Counted from the stretch's first letter, positions 16,761 through 26,535 are shown. The stretch is DNA of 64,000 bases from Cupriavidus pauculus (GCF_008801835.1 NZ_VZOW01000022.1:1-64000), one strand, 5' to 3'. Translations and numbers: made by a program. Notes: a model not told the origin generated them from the letters alone.

Positions 16761-18410
16761 ATGTCCACCATCACGTTGCAGAGCATCGCCGCACCGCGGC
16801 CGCTGCGCTTCCAGCGCTGGCGGACCGTGCTGCTGCTTGGCTGGATCGCAGTGGTGGTGGTGCAGGCGCTGATCTGGCTGAATGCCGCCAACGTGGCCGC
16901 CGCGCTGATGGCCATCGCCGGCGGCAGCCTTGCCGTGCATCTGATGGCACGGCCCGCGCGCTTGCGCGCCTATCCGATTTCGTCGTCGATGCTGCTTGGC
17001 TACGCCACGTCGTATTTTCTGTTGCCGCCCGTGGCAACGCTGATGGAATGGAAGCCGCTGACCTATAACCTGCTGCATCCGGTACTGGACTTCGCCCATG
17101 CGCTGATCTGCATGCTGGCGCTGCTGGGCGCGCACAAGCTGTACCGCAAGAGCAGCGCCGCCATGCAGGCGCGGCTGGTGATCGTCAATCACGTGTACCG
17201 TCCGCTTGGCTTCTTTCGCTCGCCGGGCAACGTGCAGTTGATCATGATGGGCAGCATGGGCCTGGGCGCGATGGTGTACCAGGTGTTCGTGGTTGGCGCG
17301 ATCACGGAAGGCAGCGGCGGCGCACTGAACCGGCTGATGCAGGCGATGTATCCGCTGGCGTACCTGCCGTTCTGCATGATCGTGCGCCCGCTGATCGGTG
17401 TGCATACCTACATGCCGCTGTCCGCGCGCTGGAAGTTCATCCTGACCATGTACACGGTGGTGCTTGCCGTGGTGTCGATCGGCAGCAACAGCCGCGCGCT
17501 GGTGTTGATCGGCACGATTTCGGTATGCCTGATCATGGCTTATGGCTTTATCACCCGCACGCTGCCGATGCGATTGTTCCGGCCGCGTCGGCTGGTGCTG
17601 ATCGGGCTGGCGCTGGCGCTGCTGCAGGGGCCGGTCTCGGATCTGGCCACCAGCATGGTAATCGCCCGCGCGCAGCGCAATGACGTACCGGCCAGCCAGT
17701 TGATCAGCGCCACGATCGAGACCATGCAGGACCAGAACGCGATCCGCGAGCGCCGTCTGGCCGACGTCAACGACGATCACGCCACATGGGACGAGCGCTA
17801 TCTCGATAACGTTTTCCTCGCGCGCCTTGCCAACTGGAAATTTGCCGACGCTACGCTCGACCTGGCCTTGCGGCAAGACGCCTCGGCGCGTGCCGAACTG
17901 CGCAGCCTCGAATGGCAGCGCGTGCTGAGCGCGATTCCCGCACCGCTGCTGGAAACGCTGGGCTTGGCGGTGGACAAGAACATGGTCACCACGTCGTCGA
18001 TGGGCGACCTGATGCTGTTCACCGTGACGGGCGACACCGATGCGCTGGGCGGCTTCCGCACCGGATCGATCTTCGGCAGCGGCTACTCGTTGTTCGACTG
18101 GCTCTACCCCGGCGTGCTGGCGATGCTGGCGATCGTCACCTTTGCCCTCGCCGATGCGCAGACCACGCGCCACACGCTGCCGTCGCGCCATGGCGGCGCG
18201 CCGCAGTGGCTGCCGGTGTTCAGTCCGCTGGCGGTCACACGCTATTTCACCTGGGTGTTCTACCTGACCAGCGCCGCCACCGGCGTGGAATCGCTGTCGG
18301 GCCTGACGCAGTTCATCGTGCGTGGATGGATCGAGGGGGCGTTTGTGTACGCCATTGTCTATTGGGTCTCGCGCGCGATGCTGCGCGCAATCGGCAAGGG
18401 AGCTGCTTGA
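16761..18410 (+). CDS. Multi-spanning membrane protein, probable polysaccharide polymerase (Wzy-like)
   Basis: This 549-residue integral membrane protein starts at the ATG following a perfect AGGAGG. Hydrophobic segments are spread through residues 25-75, 85-130, 155-250 and 265-300. Then comes a large soluble/periplasmic region (about 310-440) with many Arg and Asp, and several C-terminal spans. This pattern, a long loop between helices, fits Wzy/O-antigen-ligase-type polymerases, and no other Wzy candidate is in the locus. Sequence motifs for this class are weak, so the call rests on topology and context. It is followed three bases later by a CgeB-like glycosyltransferase gene, implying co-transcription. 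Confidence 0.65.
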   Translation: MSTITLQSIAAPRPLRFQRWRTVLLLGWIAVVVVQALIWLNAANVAAALMAIAGGSLAVHLMARPARLRAYPISSSMLLGYATSYFLLPPVATLMEWKPLTYNLLHPVLDFAHALICMLALLGAHKLYRKSSAAMQARLVIVNHVYRPLGFFRSPGNVQLIMMGSMGLGAMVYQVFVVGAITEGSGGALNRLMQAMYPLAYLPFCMIVRPLIGVHTYMPLSARWKFILTMYTVVLAVVSIGSNSRALVLIGTISVCLIMAYGFITRTLPMRLFRPRRLVLIGLALALLQGPVSDLATSMVIARAQRNDVPASQLISATIETMQDQNAIRERRLADVNDDHATWDERYLDNVFLARLANWKFADATLDLALRQDASARAELRSLEWQRVLSAIPAPLLETLGLAVDKNMVTTSSMGDLMLFTVTGDTDALGGFRTGSIFGSGYSLFDWLYPGVLAMLAIVTFALADAQTTRHTLPSRHGGAPQWLPVFSPLAVTRYFTWVFYLTSAATGVESLSGLTQFIVRGWIEGAFVYAIVYWVSRAMLRAIGKGAA

Positions 18411-18413
18411 ACC

Positions 18414-19541
18414 ATGGCCAGAATCCTGTATCTCGGCTGGACGCTGCAAGGAGGCACCGCACTGTGCCGCGCGCAGGCGCTGCGCCGTCTTGGACACACG
18501 GTCACCATCGCCGACCCCGTTCTGGCGGTGGATCGGCAACTGAGCAACCGCTGGCTTGGTGCTGCGCATTTCCGCACCGGCTACCGCGCCCTGCAGTGGA
18601 CCATGCACGACTGGGTGGCGCGCATTTGCGCGTCGCTGGGCGACCCGCCCGACATCGTGTGGGTCGATAGCGGCGAACTGCTGGGCATCGACTGCATTCG
18701 CCTGCTCAAGAGCACCGGCGCATCGACGGTGCTCTACAACCACGACGATCCCACCGGCCCGCGCGACGGCCAGCGCTTTGCCTCGTTGCGCAACGCGATT
18801 TCCGCCTATGACGTATGCGTGGTGGTGCGCGACGAGAATATCGACGAATTCCGCGCGCTGGGCGCCTCGCAGATCCTGCGCGTGGACCGCAGCTACGACG
18901 AGGTCATGCACGCGCCGTTTGCCGATCCTGCCGACATTGCGCCGGAATTCCGCTCCGAAGTGGCCTTCATCGGCACCTGGATGCGCAACGAGCAACGCGA
19001 CCGCTTTATCGTCGACCTGATCAACCGCGGCATTCCGGTATCGGTGTGGGGCGCGCGCTGGGGACTGTCGCCGTTCTGGCCCATGCTGCGGCCATACTAT
19101 CGCGGCGGCAATTTGAGCGGACGCGAATACGTGGCGGCGATCCAGGGCAGCAAGATCTGCATCGGCCTGTTGTCGTCGGGCAATCGCGACCTGCACACCA
19201 CGCGCACCATGGAGATTCCCTACGCCGGCGGCCTGCTCTGCGCGCAACGCACGCATGAACACATGGCGATGTTCGAGGACGGCCGCGAGGCGGTGTTCTG
19301 GGGTAACGCCGACGAATGCGCGCACTGGTGCCGCACGTTGCTGGCCGACGGCGCCCAGCGCGAGTCGATCCGCCTGGCCGGTATGCGGCGCGTGCGCGCC
19401 AACGGCGTCGGCAACGAAACCATCTGCGGGCAGGTGCTGGAAACCGCGCTGCAACTGCGCGGCCAGGGACTATCGGCGCCCCGCCCTGTCGTCGCCGCAA
19501 CACCGCCATCGCTTCTGGCAGATGTGGTAACCGAATCCTGA
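18414..19541 (+). CDS. CgeB-like glycosyltransferase
   Basis: This 375-residue protein opens with MARILYLGWTLQGGTALCRA. It has SEVAFIGTWMRNEQRDRF near the middle and a C-terminal block GSKICIGLLSSGNRDLHTTRTMEIPYAGGLLCAQ that matches the CgeB/Glyco_trans_1_2 (DUF3880-related) family, a GT-B fold group common in capsule and spore-coat loci. The DHxx-type nucleotide site is inferred rather than seen. It starts three bases after the polymerase-like gene and is likely translationally coupled to it. Confidence 0.75.
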   Translation: MARILYLGWTLQGGTALCRAQALRRLGHTVTIADPVLAVDRQLSNRWLGAAHFRTGYRALQWTMHDWVARICASLGDPPDIVWVDSGELLGIDCIRLLKSTGASTVLYNHDDPTGPRDGQRFASLRNAISAYDVCVVVRDENIDEFRALGASQILRVDRSYDEVMHAPFADPADIAPEFRSEVAFIGTWMRNEQRDRFIVDLINRGIPVSVWGARWGLSPFWPMLRPYYRGGNLSGREYVAAIQGSKICIGLLSSGNRDLHTTRTMEIPYAGGLLCAQRTHEHMAMFEDGREAVFWGNADECAHWCRTLLADGAQRESIRLAGMRRVRANGVGNETICGQVLETALQLRGQGLSAPRPVVAATPPSLLADVVTES

Positions 19542-19542
19542 A

Positions 19543-19579
19543 GCAGCTTGCGGCCCGGCACGGCCGTGCCGCAAGCTGC
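19543..19579. terminator. Strong hairpin between convergent genes
   Basis: GCAGCTTGCGGC (19543-19554) pairs perfectly with GCCGCAAGCTGC (19568-19579). It lies directly after the stop of the plus-strand glycosyltransferase. A second stem, TCGCCCC/GGGGCGA (19611-19638), sits nearer the convergent minus-strand gene. Neither has a full T-run, so termination is probable but unproven. Confidence 0.55.
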
Positions 19580-19651
19580 CTTGCACCAGCGGCGGCGCGG
19601 CTTGTCTCGAATCGCCCCGGCCAACTGCGCGCGGGGCGAACCTGCCTCTGC

Positions 19652-20812
19652 TTATCCCACCGCCACCGGGGCGTTCACGATATCGAGCAACTGATCGGCG
19701 AAGCGACTGCTCTGAAAGCGCGATTCAAAGCAGTCCAGTGCGCGCTGGCGCATGCGGCTGCGTTCGGCGGGCGTCGTGGCGATCCACTGGCGCAGCACGC
19801 GCTCGGTGTCCGCGGCGGTGTCGTCGCAGATCATCCCCGCGCCGTCGGCTTCGATTTCGCGCCAGATATTGACCTTGTTCGAAATCAGCACCGGCACGCC
19901 ACAGCCGAGCGATTCGGCCACCGCAACCCCAAAGTTTTCCTGGTGCGAGGGCAGGCAGAAGGCTTCGGCGGTTTCGAACGCACCCCATTTCAGATCGCCC
20001 TGCAGCATGCCGGTCCAAGTGATCCGATCGGCGACGCCGGCGCGATGCGCAATCGCCTCCAGCTGGTGCCGCATCGGCATGTCGCAGGGACCGGCCATGA
20101 TCAGGTGCAGCGAGCGATCCGTGGCCGCCACGCTGGCGAATGCTTGCACCAGCAGATCGCAGCCCTTCTTTTCGTGGATCCGGCCGAGGAACAGCAGGTT
20201 GCGGCGCCCCGCTGTCTCCGGAAATGCGTGCGTGAAAGCCGCGCGCATCGCAAAGCGGTCCGCCGGTGGCGGCGACGTGCCAAACGTCGTGACCTGTTCG
20301 CGGCACTGGTACAGGCCGAACGACTCGCGCGCGCGCAGGCGTTCTTCCTCGGCGGTGAACAGGACCGCGCGTGCATCGCGCAATACCCAGTAGTCGCCAA
20401 CCGCCCAGTAGAGCGATTTCTTCAGGTGTTTGAGCGGGTAGCGGTGCTTGAACCACGGATCGAGCATGCCGTGTGTGAACACGAAATATGGAATGCGCCG
20501 GCGCCGCAATGCCAGCCAGGTGGCCAGGCTGTGGAACTGCCAGATGCCATGCACGATGATCACTTCGTACTCTTGCGCGTGATCGCTGAGCCAGTGCAGC
20601 AGGCGCATGTTGAAACCGTAGCGCAGCCGCGCGGGCCCCAGCGCAATGACATCGAGCCCGCTGTTTGTCACGTAGGGCGCATCGGGCGCATCGCTGCAGC
20701 AGATCTGCGCCTGCACGCCGCGCTCTGATAAATAGACGCCCAACTGCCGCAGACCTTCGATCGGGCCGCCACCCACGGGATCGATCGAATTGATGACATG
20801 TAAAAGCCGCAT
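19652..20812 (-). CDS. Glycosyltransferase, GT4 family
   Basis: This 386-residue GT-B retaining transferase starts at the ATG after GGAGG (20812). The N-terminus MRLLHVINSIDPVGGGPIEG carries the acceptor-domain glycine loop. Middle VIIVHGIWQFHSLATWLAL and C-terminal LFLGRIHEKKGCDLLVQAFA plus LPSHQENFGVAVAESLGCGVPVL (paired Glu) are classic GT4 motifs. It is transcribed divergently from wza, so the 250 bases between them hold both promoters. It likely adds a sugar to the repeat unit. Confidence 0.87.
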   Translation of the reverse strand: MRLLHVINSIDPVGGGPIEGLRQLGVYLSERGVQAQICCSDAPDAPYVTNSGLDVIALGPARLRYGFNMRLLHWLSDHAQEYEVIIVHGIWQFHSLATWLALRRRRIPYFVFTHGMLDPWFKHRYPLKHLKKSLYWAVGDYWVLRDARAVLFTAEEERLRARESFGLYQCREQVTTFGTSPPPADRFAMRAAFTHAFPETAGRRNLLFLGRIHEKKGCDLLVQAFASVAATDRSLHLIMAGPCDMPMRHQLEAIAHRAGVADRITWTGMLQGDLKWGAFETAEAFCLPSHQENFGVAVAESLGCGVPVLISNKVNIWREIEADGAGMICDDTAADTERVLRQWIATTPAERSRMRQRALDCFESRFQSSRFADQLLDIVNAPVAVG

Positions 20813-21063
20813 GGAACCTCCGCGCACGCCGGTTGATGACGGCAGGCTAGCCCGCTGGTCCCGCGAAATCCGTACGCTGCGCCACAAACCACGCTGGCAA
20901 GACATCGCCATCGATAGCAGCGTGCATCGCGCACATGCGCTCTGCGCCAATGTGGTGAAGCGTACCGAAGACACGTTGCGGCACTTCTACTCTCGCTACA
21001 TCGGTAGGCACCGCCGCGCTTTGCTTGACGCGTGCCTTTCGCATCAGCGTAGGGAGAAATGCG

Positions 21064-22212
21064 ATGTCATCAGGTCGTTTCGCCATCCTCGTCGACGGGC
21101 AACGTCGATCCACCCTGGTTTCACTGTGCGCCGCACTGCTGCTGTCGGCGTGCGCCGCCGCGCCGGGCATGCGTATTTCCGACGCCGCCATGCAGGCGTC
21201 GGGCGGCGATACCGAAAAACCACCGGAAATACTGCCGATCACGCTGAAGCTCAACGAGGAATTGCGCAAGAACGCCAAACCTACCAATGTCGGCGTCGAA
21301 CAATTGTTTGGAACGCCGCAGCCGTACCGCGTCGGCCCCGGCGACATCATCTCGGTGGTGGTGTGGGATCACCCCGAGCTGGTGTTTCCTACGCAGACCT
21401 ACAGCGTGGCCACCGCGATGGAAATCCCCGTCACCAGCGGCGGATCGAACATGCCCGGCTACGTGGTGAGCCCCAGCGGCGATATTCAGTTTCCATATGC
21501 GGGCGTGATGCATGTCGCCGGCAAGACCACCAATGAACTGCGCACCGAGATGTCGCGCGTGATCTCGCGCGTGGTGCGCGATCCGCAGATGACCGTGCGG
21601 GTGCTGGGCTTCCGCAGCCAGCGCGTGTATGTGGATGGCGAAGTGAAGACGCCGGGCGCGCTGCCGATCGACGATGCGGCGATGACGCTGGTGGAAGCGT
21701 TGAACCGCGCGGGCGGCGTGCTGAACCTGACCGGCGATAACAGCCGCATCCGCGTGACACGCGGCGAACAGACCTGGTACGTCGATATGCCGGCGCTGCT
21801 GCGCAAGGGCATCGATCCATCGCGCATCCTGCTGCGCAATGGCGACATCGTGCGCGTGGAGCAGCGCGAAGGCAGCAAGGTCTTCGTCACCGGCGAAGTG
21901 GTCAAGCCGGTGTCGCTGATCATGCGCGATGGCCGTATGTCGCTGAACGAAGCGCTCGGCGATGCCGGTGGCGTGAATCCCGGCACCGCCAATGCCGGGC
22001 AGATCTACGTGATCCGCAAGCGCGAGGACGGCTCGCCGCTGGTGTATCACCTCGACGGCACATCGCCGGTGGCGCTGGCCGTGGCCGAAGGGTTCGAGAT
22101 GCAGCCCAAGGACGTGGTCTATGTCGACGCCAACGGTGTGGTGCGCTGGAGCCGCGTGATGAGCATGCTGATCCAGCCGATCACCGGCACCGCCGGCTTC
22201 ATGCGCTATTGA
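21064..22212 (+). CDS. wza: Outer-membrane polysaccharide export lipoprotein (Wza/OPX)
   Basis: This 382-residue outer-membrane export channel has a lipoprotein signal ending LLLSAC (about residue 30). It has the Poly_export domain YRVGPGDIISVVVWDHPEL with the SPSGDIQFPYAG motif, followed by two SLBB domains (VYVDGEVKTPGALPI and VFVTGEVVKPVSLIM). The C-terminus SMLIQPITGTAGFMRY is the amphipathic helix region that forms the outer-membrane pore in Wza. The start at 21064 has AGGGAG upstream. It heads the wza-wzb-wzc-GT2 operon and works with Wzc to export the polymer. Confidence 0.95.
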   Translation: MSSGRFAILVDGQRRSTLVSLCAALLLSACAAAPGMRISDAAMQASGGDTEKPPEILPITLKLNEELRKNAKPTNVGVEQLFGTPQPYRVGPGDIISVVVWDHPELVFPTQTYSVATAMEIPVTSGGSNMPGYVVSPSGDIQFPYAGVMHVAGKTTNELRTEMSRVISRVVRDPQMTVRVLGFRSQRVYVDGEVKTPGALPIDDAAMTLVEALNRAGGVLNLTGDNSRIRVTRGEQTWYVDMPALLRKGIDPSRILLRNGDIVRVEQREGSKVFVTGEVVKPVSLIMRDGRMSLNEALGDAGGVNPGTANAGQIYVIRKREDGSPLVYHLDGTSPVALAVAEGFEMQPKDVVYVDANGVVRWSRVMSMLIQPITGTAGFMRY

Positions 22213-22220
22213 GGATGGCT

Positions 22221-22691
22221 GTGACGAAAATCCAGACGATCCTGGTGGTGTGCCTGGGCAACCGCTGCCGCAGCCCGATGGCCGCGCTGCTATTGCAACG
22301 CGCGCTGCCGGAATGCCACGTCGTATCCGCCGGACTTGAGCCACCGGTGGGCGTGGGCGCGGACCCGCGCGCGGTGCGGCTGTTGTGGCAGGAGGGGCTG
22401 GACCTGCGCGGGCATCGTGCGCGCGCCATCGATCATGCACTGGTGCGCCAGGCGGATCTGGTGCTGGTGATGGAAACGGACCAGCGCCTGGCGCTCGAAG
22501 CGATGCACGGCTGCGCGCACGGCAAGACGTTTCGGTTGTGCGAATCCATCGACGCAGATGTGCCAGACCCGTACGGCGGATCGCACGGCATGTTTGCGGT
22601 GGTGCTTGGCATGATCCGGCACGGGGTCGAAGCATGGACAACACGCGTTCAACAAATCGAGAACGCACGCGGATGCAAGGAGTCATCATGA
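22221..22691 (+). CDS. wzb: Low-molecular-weight protein tyrosine phosphatase (Wzb)
   Basis: This 156-residue cytosolic phosphatase resets the tyrosine-phosphorylated tail of Wzc. The P-loop is CLGNRCRSP (C-x5-R, nucleophile Cys11 and Arg17 counted from the GTG start), and the general-acid loop is VPDPYGG. GTG at 22221 was preferred because GAGG lies six bases upstream; the ATG at 22215 and TTG at 22209 are alternatives and would add a few residues. It lies eight bases after wza, and its stop overlaps the wzc start as ATGA. Confidence 0.92.
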   Translation: MTKIQTILVVCLGNRCRSPMAALLLQRALPECHVVSAGLEPPVGVGADPRAVRLLWQEGLDLRGHRARAIDHALVRQADLVLVMETDQRLALEAMHGCAHGKTFRLCESIDADVPDPYGGSHGMFAVVLGMIRHGVEAWTTRVQQIENARGCKESS

Positions 22692-24931
22692 GCAATATCA
22701 GGCAATTCCGGGATCCTTCGGCGGAAATCGAGGAAGGCGGCGAAAAGCCCATCGACCTGACCGCTGTCCTGGACACGCTCGTGCGATATCGCTGGACCTT
22801 CATCCTGGTGGCCGGTCTCGTCACGATCCTCGGCATGGTCTATGCCACGCTGAGCAAGCCTGTCTACCGCGCGGACATCGTGGTGCAGGTGGAAGACACC
22901 TCCGGCAACGCGGCGGGCACCAAGCTGGCCGCCAGCCTGTCGCCGGTGTTCGACGTCAAGCCCGCGGCTTCGGCCGAAATGGAACTGCTGCGCTCGCGCA
23001 TGGTGGTCGGCAAGGCGGTGGACCTGCTTCATCTCGATGTCGTGGCCACGCCGCGTTATTTCCCGGTGATCGGCTCGGCGATCGCGGCGCGCGCCAGCAA
23101 GTTGTCCACGCCGGGACTGTTCGGCTACGGCGGGTATGCGTGGGGTATCGAATCGATCAAGATGGCCAGCCTGACCGTGCCGCCGGAGCTCGAAGGCGCC
23201 GAGATCCGCGTGACCAAGCAGCAGGGCGACACCTTCGAGGTAGCCTTTCCGAAGGAAGACACCGTCGCGCAAGGCAAGGTGGGCGAGCCGCTGGTCATCA
23301 ACACGCGCGGCGGCGTGGTCAACATGCAGGTGAGCCAGCTGGTGGGCAATCCGGGCGCGATCTACATCGTGCGGCACATCCCGCGCGGCGCCGCCATCGC
23401 ATCGCTGCAAGGGCGGCTGATGATTGCCGAACGCGGCAAGCAGAGCGGCGTGATCGGCGTGGCGCTGGAAGACAACTCGCCCGTGGCGGCGGCCGGCATC
23501 CTCAACGCCATCGCGCAGGAATATGTCGAGCAGAACGTGCATCGCAAGGCGGAGGAAGCGGAGAAATCGCTGCGCTTCCTGGAAAGCCAGATGCCGCAGC
23601 TCAAGCAGCAGGTGGAAACGGCGGAATCGCGCTACAACGCGATGCGCAACCAGCGCGGCACCATCGACCTCAGCGAGGAATCGAAGCTGATCCTCTCGCA
23701 GTCGGTGGCAATCCAGACCAAGCTGCAGGAACTGCGCCAGAAGCGCGAGGAACTGGCCACGCGCTTTACCCCCAGCCATCCCAGCGTAGGCATCATCGAC
23801 AGCCAGATCGCCAGCCTGTCCGGCCAGTTGGGCGGCGTGACCAACAAGATCCAGAAGCTGCCCGAAGTCGAACAGAACGTGCTGCGCCTGATGCGCGACG
23901 TCAAGGTCAGCACCGAGCTGTACCAGCAACTGCTCAACGACACGCAGGCGCTGAAGCTGACCAAGGCCAGCAAGGTCGGCACTGCGCGCCTGATCGATCC
24001 GGCCGACATTCCGCTTGAGCCGGTACGCCCGAACCGGCCGATGATCTCGGCGGTGGCCGCTGTGCTGGGCCTGATCGCCGCGCTGATGACGGTGATGCTG
24101 CGCCATGTGCTGGACGGAGGCCTGACCGACGCCGACGAGATCGAGCAGCAGACCGGCCTGACGGTGTACGCCACGGTGCCGTTCAGCTCCGCGCAGGCCC
24201 ACCTGGCGGCGACGGCCGAGCATCCCACCGCCCTGCTGGCCGTGGAGGAACCCGACGATCCCGCCATCGAAAGCCTGCGCACGTTCCGCACGGCGCTGCA
24301 GTTTGCGCTGCTGAACAGCCCCAACCACGTAGTGGTGATCACCGGCCCCGCGCCGGGCGTGGGCAAGTCTTTCGTCAGCCTGAACTTTGCGGCGATCGCG
24401 GCCAAGGCTGGCCGCAAGGTGGTTTTGATCGATGCCGACCTGCGGCGCGGCAACCTGAACCACAGCGTCGGCAAGCCGCGCACGCCAGGACTCACGGAGA
24501 TCCTCACGGGCACGGCGTGGGAACAGGTGGTGCAGCGCGATGTGCAGCCGGGCCTCGACTTCATCGCCACGGGCACCCAGCCGCCGCTGGCCGCCGATCT
24601 TCTCGAACATTCGGCGATGGGCGTCCTGCTGGAGGCGCTCAAGCAGCAATACGACCTGATCCTGCTCGATACGCCGCCAGTACTGGCGGCCACCGATGCG
24701 ACGATCCTTGCCAAGCATGCCGGCGCGGTATTCGCGGTGGCGCGTGCCGACAGCACCACGGCGCGCGAGCTGATCGCCTCGCAGCGCGCGCTCAAGCAGG
24801 CCGGCAGCGACATCAAGGGCGTGTTGTTCAACGGCCTGCATGTCGAGGGCCGCTGGTATCGCCCGCACTATCTGTACGGCAAGTATCGGTACATGAGCCA
24901 GTACGGTCGTCAGCACGGCAAGCGCGCGTAG
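22688..24931 (+). CDS. wzc: Polysaccharide co-polymerase and tyrosine autokinase (Wzc)
   Basis: This 747-residue inner-membrane protein controls polymer length and export. An N-terminal Wzz domain is flanked by two transmembrane helices (FILVAGLVTILGMVYATLS near residue 40 and a second near 450), with a coiled-coil/GNVR region between. The cytosolic BY-kinase has Walker A GPAPGVGKSF (about 554), Walker A' VVLIDADLRRG and Walker B YDLILLDTPPVL. A Tyr-rich C-terminal tail (WYRPHYLYGKYRYMSQYG) supplies the autophosphorylation cluster, the substrate of Wzb. AAGGAG precedes the chosen ATG. A second Wzc-like gene at 32440 lacks this Tyr cluster. Confidence 0.95.
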   Translation: MSNIRQFRDPSAEIEEGGEKPIDLTAVLDTLVRYRWTFILVAGLVTILGMVYATLSKPVYRADIVVQVEDTSGNAAGTKLAASLSPVFDVKPAASAEMELLRSRMVVGKAVDLLHLDVVATPRYFPVIGSAIAARASKLSTPGLFGYGGYAWGIESIKMASLTVPPELEGAEIRVTKQQGDTFEVAFPKEDTVAQGKVGEPLVINTRGGVVNMQVSQLVGNPGAIYIVRHIPRGAAIASLQGRLMIAERGKQSGVIGVALEDNSPVAAAGILNAIAQEYVEQNVHRKAEEAEKSLRFLESQMPQLKQQVETAESRYNAMRNQRGTIDLSEESKLILSQSVAIQTKLQELRQKREELATRFTPSHPSVGIIDSQIASLSGQLGGVTNKIQKLPEVEQNVLRLMRDVKVSTELYQQLLNDTQALKLTKASKVGTARLIDPADIPLEPVRPNRPMISAVAAVLGLIAALMTVMLRHVLDGGLTDADEIEQQTGLTVYATVPFSSAQAHLAATAEHPTALLAVEEPDDPAIESLRTFRTALQFALLNSPNHVVVITGPAPGVGKSFVSLNFAAIAAKAGRKVVLIDADLRRGNLNHSVGKPRTPGLTEILTGTAWEQVVQRDVQPGLDFIATGTQPPLAADLLEHSAMGVLLEALKQQYDLILLDTPPVLAATDATILAKHAGAVFAVARADSTTARELIASQRALKQAGSDIKGVLFNGLHVEGRWYRPHYLYGKYRYMSQYGRQHGKRA

Positions 24932-24985
24932 TTTCCACTTCCACCAATCTGACACGGGCGCCTGCGTGCGCCCGGGGGAATCATC

Positions 24986-25849
24986 ATGAGCGGCATTTCC
25001 GTGCTGGTGCTGACCAAGAACGAACAACAGGACTTGCCCGGTTGCCTGCGCAATGTGGCGTGGTCCGACGATGTGCACGTGTACGACTCGATGAGCACCG
25101 ACCGCACGCTGGAGATTGCGCAGCAGTTCGGCGCGCACGTGACGCAGCGGCCGTTCGACAACTGGTCCGCGCACCAGAACTGGGGCCTCAGGAACATTCC
25201 GTTCAAGCATCGCTGGGTCTACTACACCGATGCCGACGAACGCGCGTCGCCGGAACTGATCGCCGCCATGCAGCAAGCCGTGGCCAATCCGGGCGACCAT
25301 GTGGCCTTCCGGCTCGCGCGGCGCGATCACTTCATGGGGGGGTGGCTGCGCCACGTCACGCCGTCGCCGTTCAACATCCGCCTGTTCCGGCCCGAACGCA
25401 TCCGCTATGAACGCCTGTGCAACCCGGTCACGCTGGTCGATGGGCAAACCGGCGACATCGGCGGCATGCTCAATCACTACCCGTTCAGCAAGGGCATTGC
25501 GCACTGGTATGACAAGCACAACCGCTACAGCAGCTTCGAAGCCGAGCAGATCCTGCTGAACCGGGCCGAGGGCGCGCAGTTCAGCCTGTGGCGCGCCTTC
25601 TTCGAAGGCGATCGCAACGAACGGCGCTTTCACCAGAAAGAGCTGTTCTATCGGCTGCCATGCCGCCCGCTGGTGATGTTCCTGCTGCTGTACGTGCTGC
25701 GCGGCGGCTTTCTCGATGGCCGTGCCGGCTTCACGTATTCGATGTTGCGCGCCTTCTACGAATACATGATCGTGCTGAAGGTGCGCGAGCTGGAACGCCC
25801 TGCCGTGCGGGAAACCGATGCGCCCGAAGCGCAGGTCGAGATTCCCTGA
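24986..25849 (+). CDS. Family 2 glycosyltransferase (WaaE/KdtX-like)
   Basis: This 287-residue GT-A transferase opens SGISVLVLTKNEQQDLPGCL. It has the nucleotide-binding YYTDADERASPELI (DxD) and a C-terminal amphipathic/hydrophobic stretch (PLVMFLLLYVLRGGFLDG) that probably anchors it to the membrane. It resembles the WaaE-type beta-glycosyltransferases found in lipopolysaccharide and capsule loci. It is the last gene of the wza operon, 54 bases after wzc, and is followed by a clear terminator. Confidence 0.87.
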   Translation: MSGISVLVLTKNEQQDLPGCLRNVAWSDDVHVYDSMSTDRTLEIAQQFGAHVTQRPFDNWSAHQNWGLRNIPFKHRWVYYTDADERASPELIAAMQQAVANPGDHVAFRLARRDHFMGGWLRHVTPSPFNIRLFRPERIRYERLCNPVTLVDGQTGDIGGMLNHYPFSKGIAHWYDKHNRYSSFEAEQILLNRAEGAQFSLWRAFFEGDRNERRFHQKELFYRLPCRPLVMFLLLYVLRGGFLDGRAGFTYSMLRAFYEYMIVLKVRELERPAVRETDAPEAQVEIP

Positions 25850-25891
25850 GCCGCGCTGGGGCCGGATGGCCCGCCGTCCATAACAACCACG

Positions 25892-25927
25892 AACGCCTGC
25901 GCGACGATCATGCCGCGCAGGCGTTTT
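25892..25927 (+). terminator. Rho-independent terminator after the wza operon
   Basis: A perfect 12-bp stem, AACGCCTGCGCG (25892-25903) and CGCGCAGGCGTT (25914-25925), is followed by TTTT. It lies between the plus-strand glycosyltransferase and the minus-strand acetyltransferase. The opposite strand carries only a short U-run. Confidence 0.8.
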
Positions 25928-25962
25928 ACGTTGTGTGTGGTGCCTGGTGCCTGGTGCCGCGC

Positions 25963-26535
25963 CTAGTCGTCGCGCCCTTGCTGGATATTGCGCGCTCGCT
26001 TGCCGATGGCGCGCGCCGGCATGCCGCCGTAGACGGTCCATGACGTGGGCAGCGATTTCGTCACCACCGCGCGCGGCGCGATGACCACGCCCTCGGGCAA
26101 CGCCACGCCCGGCGAGATAAACGCTTCCGCGCACACCCACGCATACGCGCCGACGGTGATCGGGGCGGCGATCAATTGGAAATTGCTGCTGTTGTAGTCG
26201 TGCGAGCCCGCGCAGAGATGGGATCCCTGCGACACCACGCAGCGCGCACCCAGATGGATATGCGCCATGTTGTACAGCGTCACGCCATCGGCCACGCCGG
26301 CGTAGTCGTCGATCGACAGTTGCCACGGCGCCCAGACCTTCACTGCGGGATAGACATGCACATGGGCACCGATGCGAGCGCCAAACGCGCGCAGCAGGAA
26401 GCTGCGCCATGCGTGCAGCGGGCGCGGGCTGGGGCGGAACAACAGCAGCCAGGTCCAGTTCCACACCTGGCGCATGACGCGGTTCTGCAATGTGAACGTG
26501 GGACCGACCGATGGGTCGTCTTTGGCAACCAGCAT
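25963..26535 (-). CDS. wcaF: WcaF-type acetyltransferase (left-handed beta-helix)
   Basis: This 190-residue hexapeptide-repeat transferase transfers acetyl from acetyl-CoA to a sugar hydroxyl. It shows an N-terminal amphipathic segment (VWNWTWLLLFRPSPRPLHAW) typical of WcaF/colanic-acid O-acetyltransferases, hexapeptide coils (GARIGAHVHVYPAVKVWAP and later VCAEAFISPGVALPEGVVIA), the catalytic His in GSHDY and the family ending YGGMPARAIG. It ends a three-gene minus-strand unit wzx-GT-wcaF, three bases from the GT stop. Confidence 0.88.
   Translation of the reverse strand: MLVAKDDPSVGPTFTLQNRVMRQVWNWTWLLLFRPSPRPLHAWRSFLLRAFGARIGAHVHVYPAVKVWAPWQLSIDDYAGVADGVTLYNMAHIHLGARCVVSQGSHLCAGSHDYNSSNFQLIAAPITVGAYAWVCAEAFISPGVALPEGVVIAPRAVVTKSLPTSWTVYGGMPARAIGKRARNIQQGRDD

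Noticed and set aside
16620..19454. 944-residue minus-strand open frame
   Set aside because: It is antisense to the polymerase-like and CgeB-like genes, with Arg/Gln/His-rich composition and no motif.
22649..26464. 1271-residue minus-strand open frame
   Set aside because: It is the antisense shadow of wzb, wzc and the GT2 gene: very rich in Arg, Ala and His, with no domain, while the plus strand carries recognisable families.
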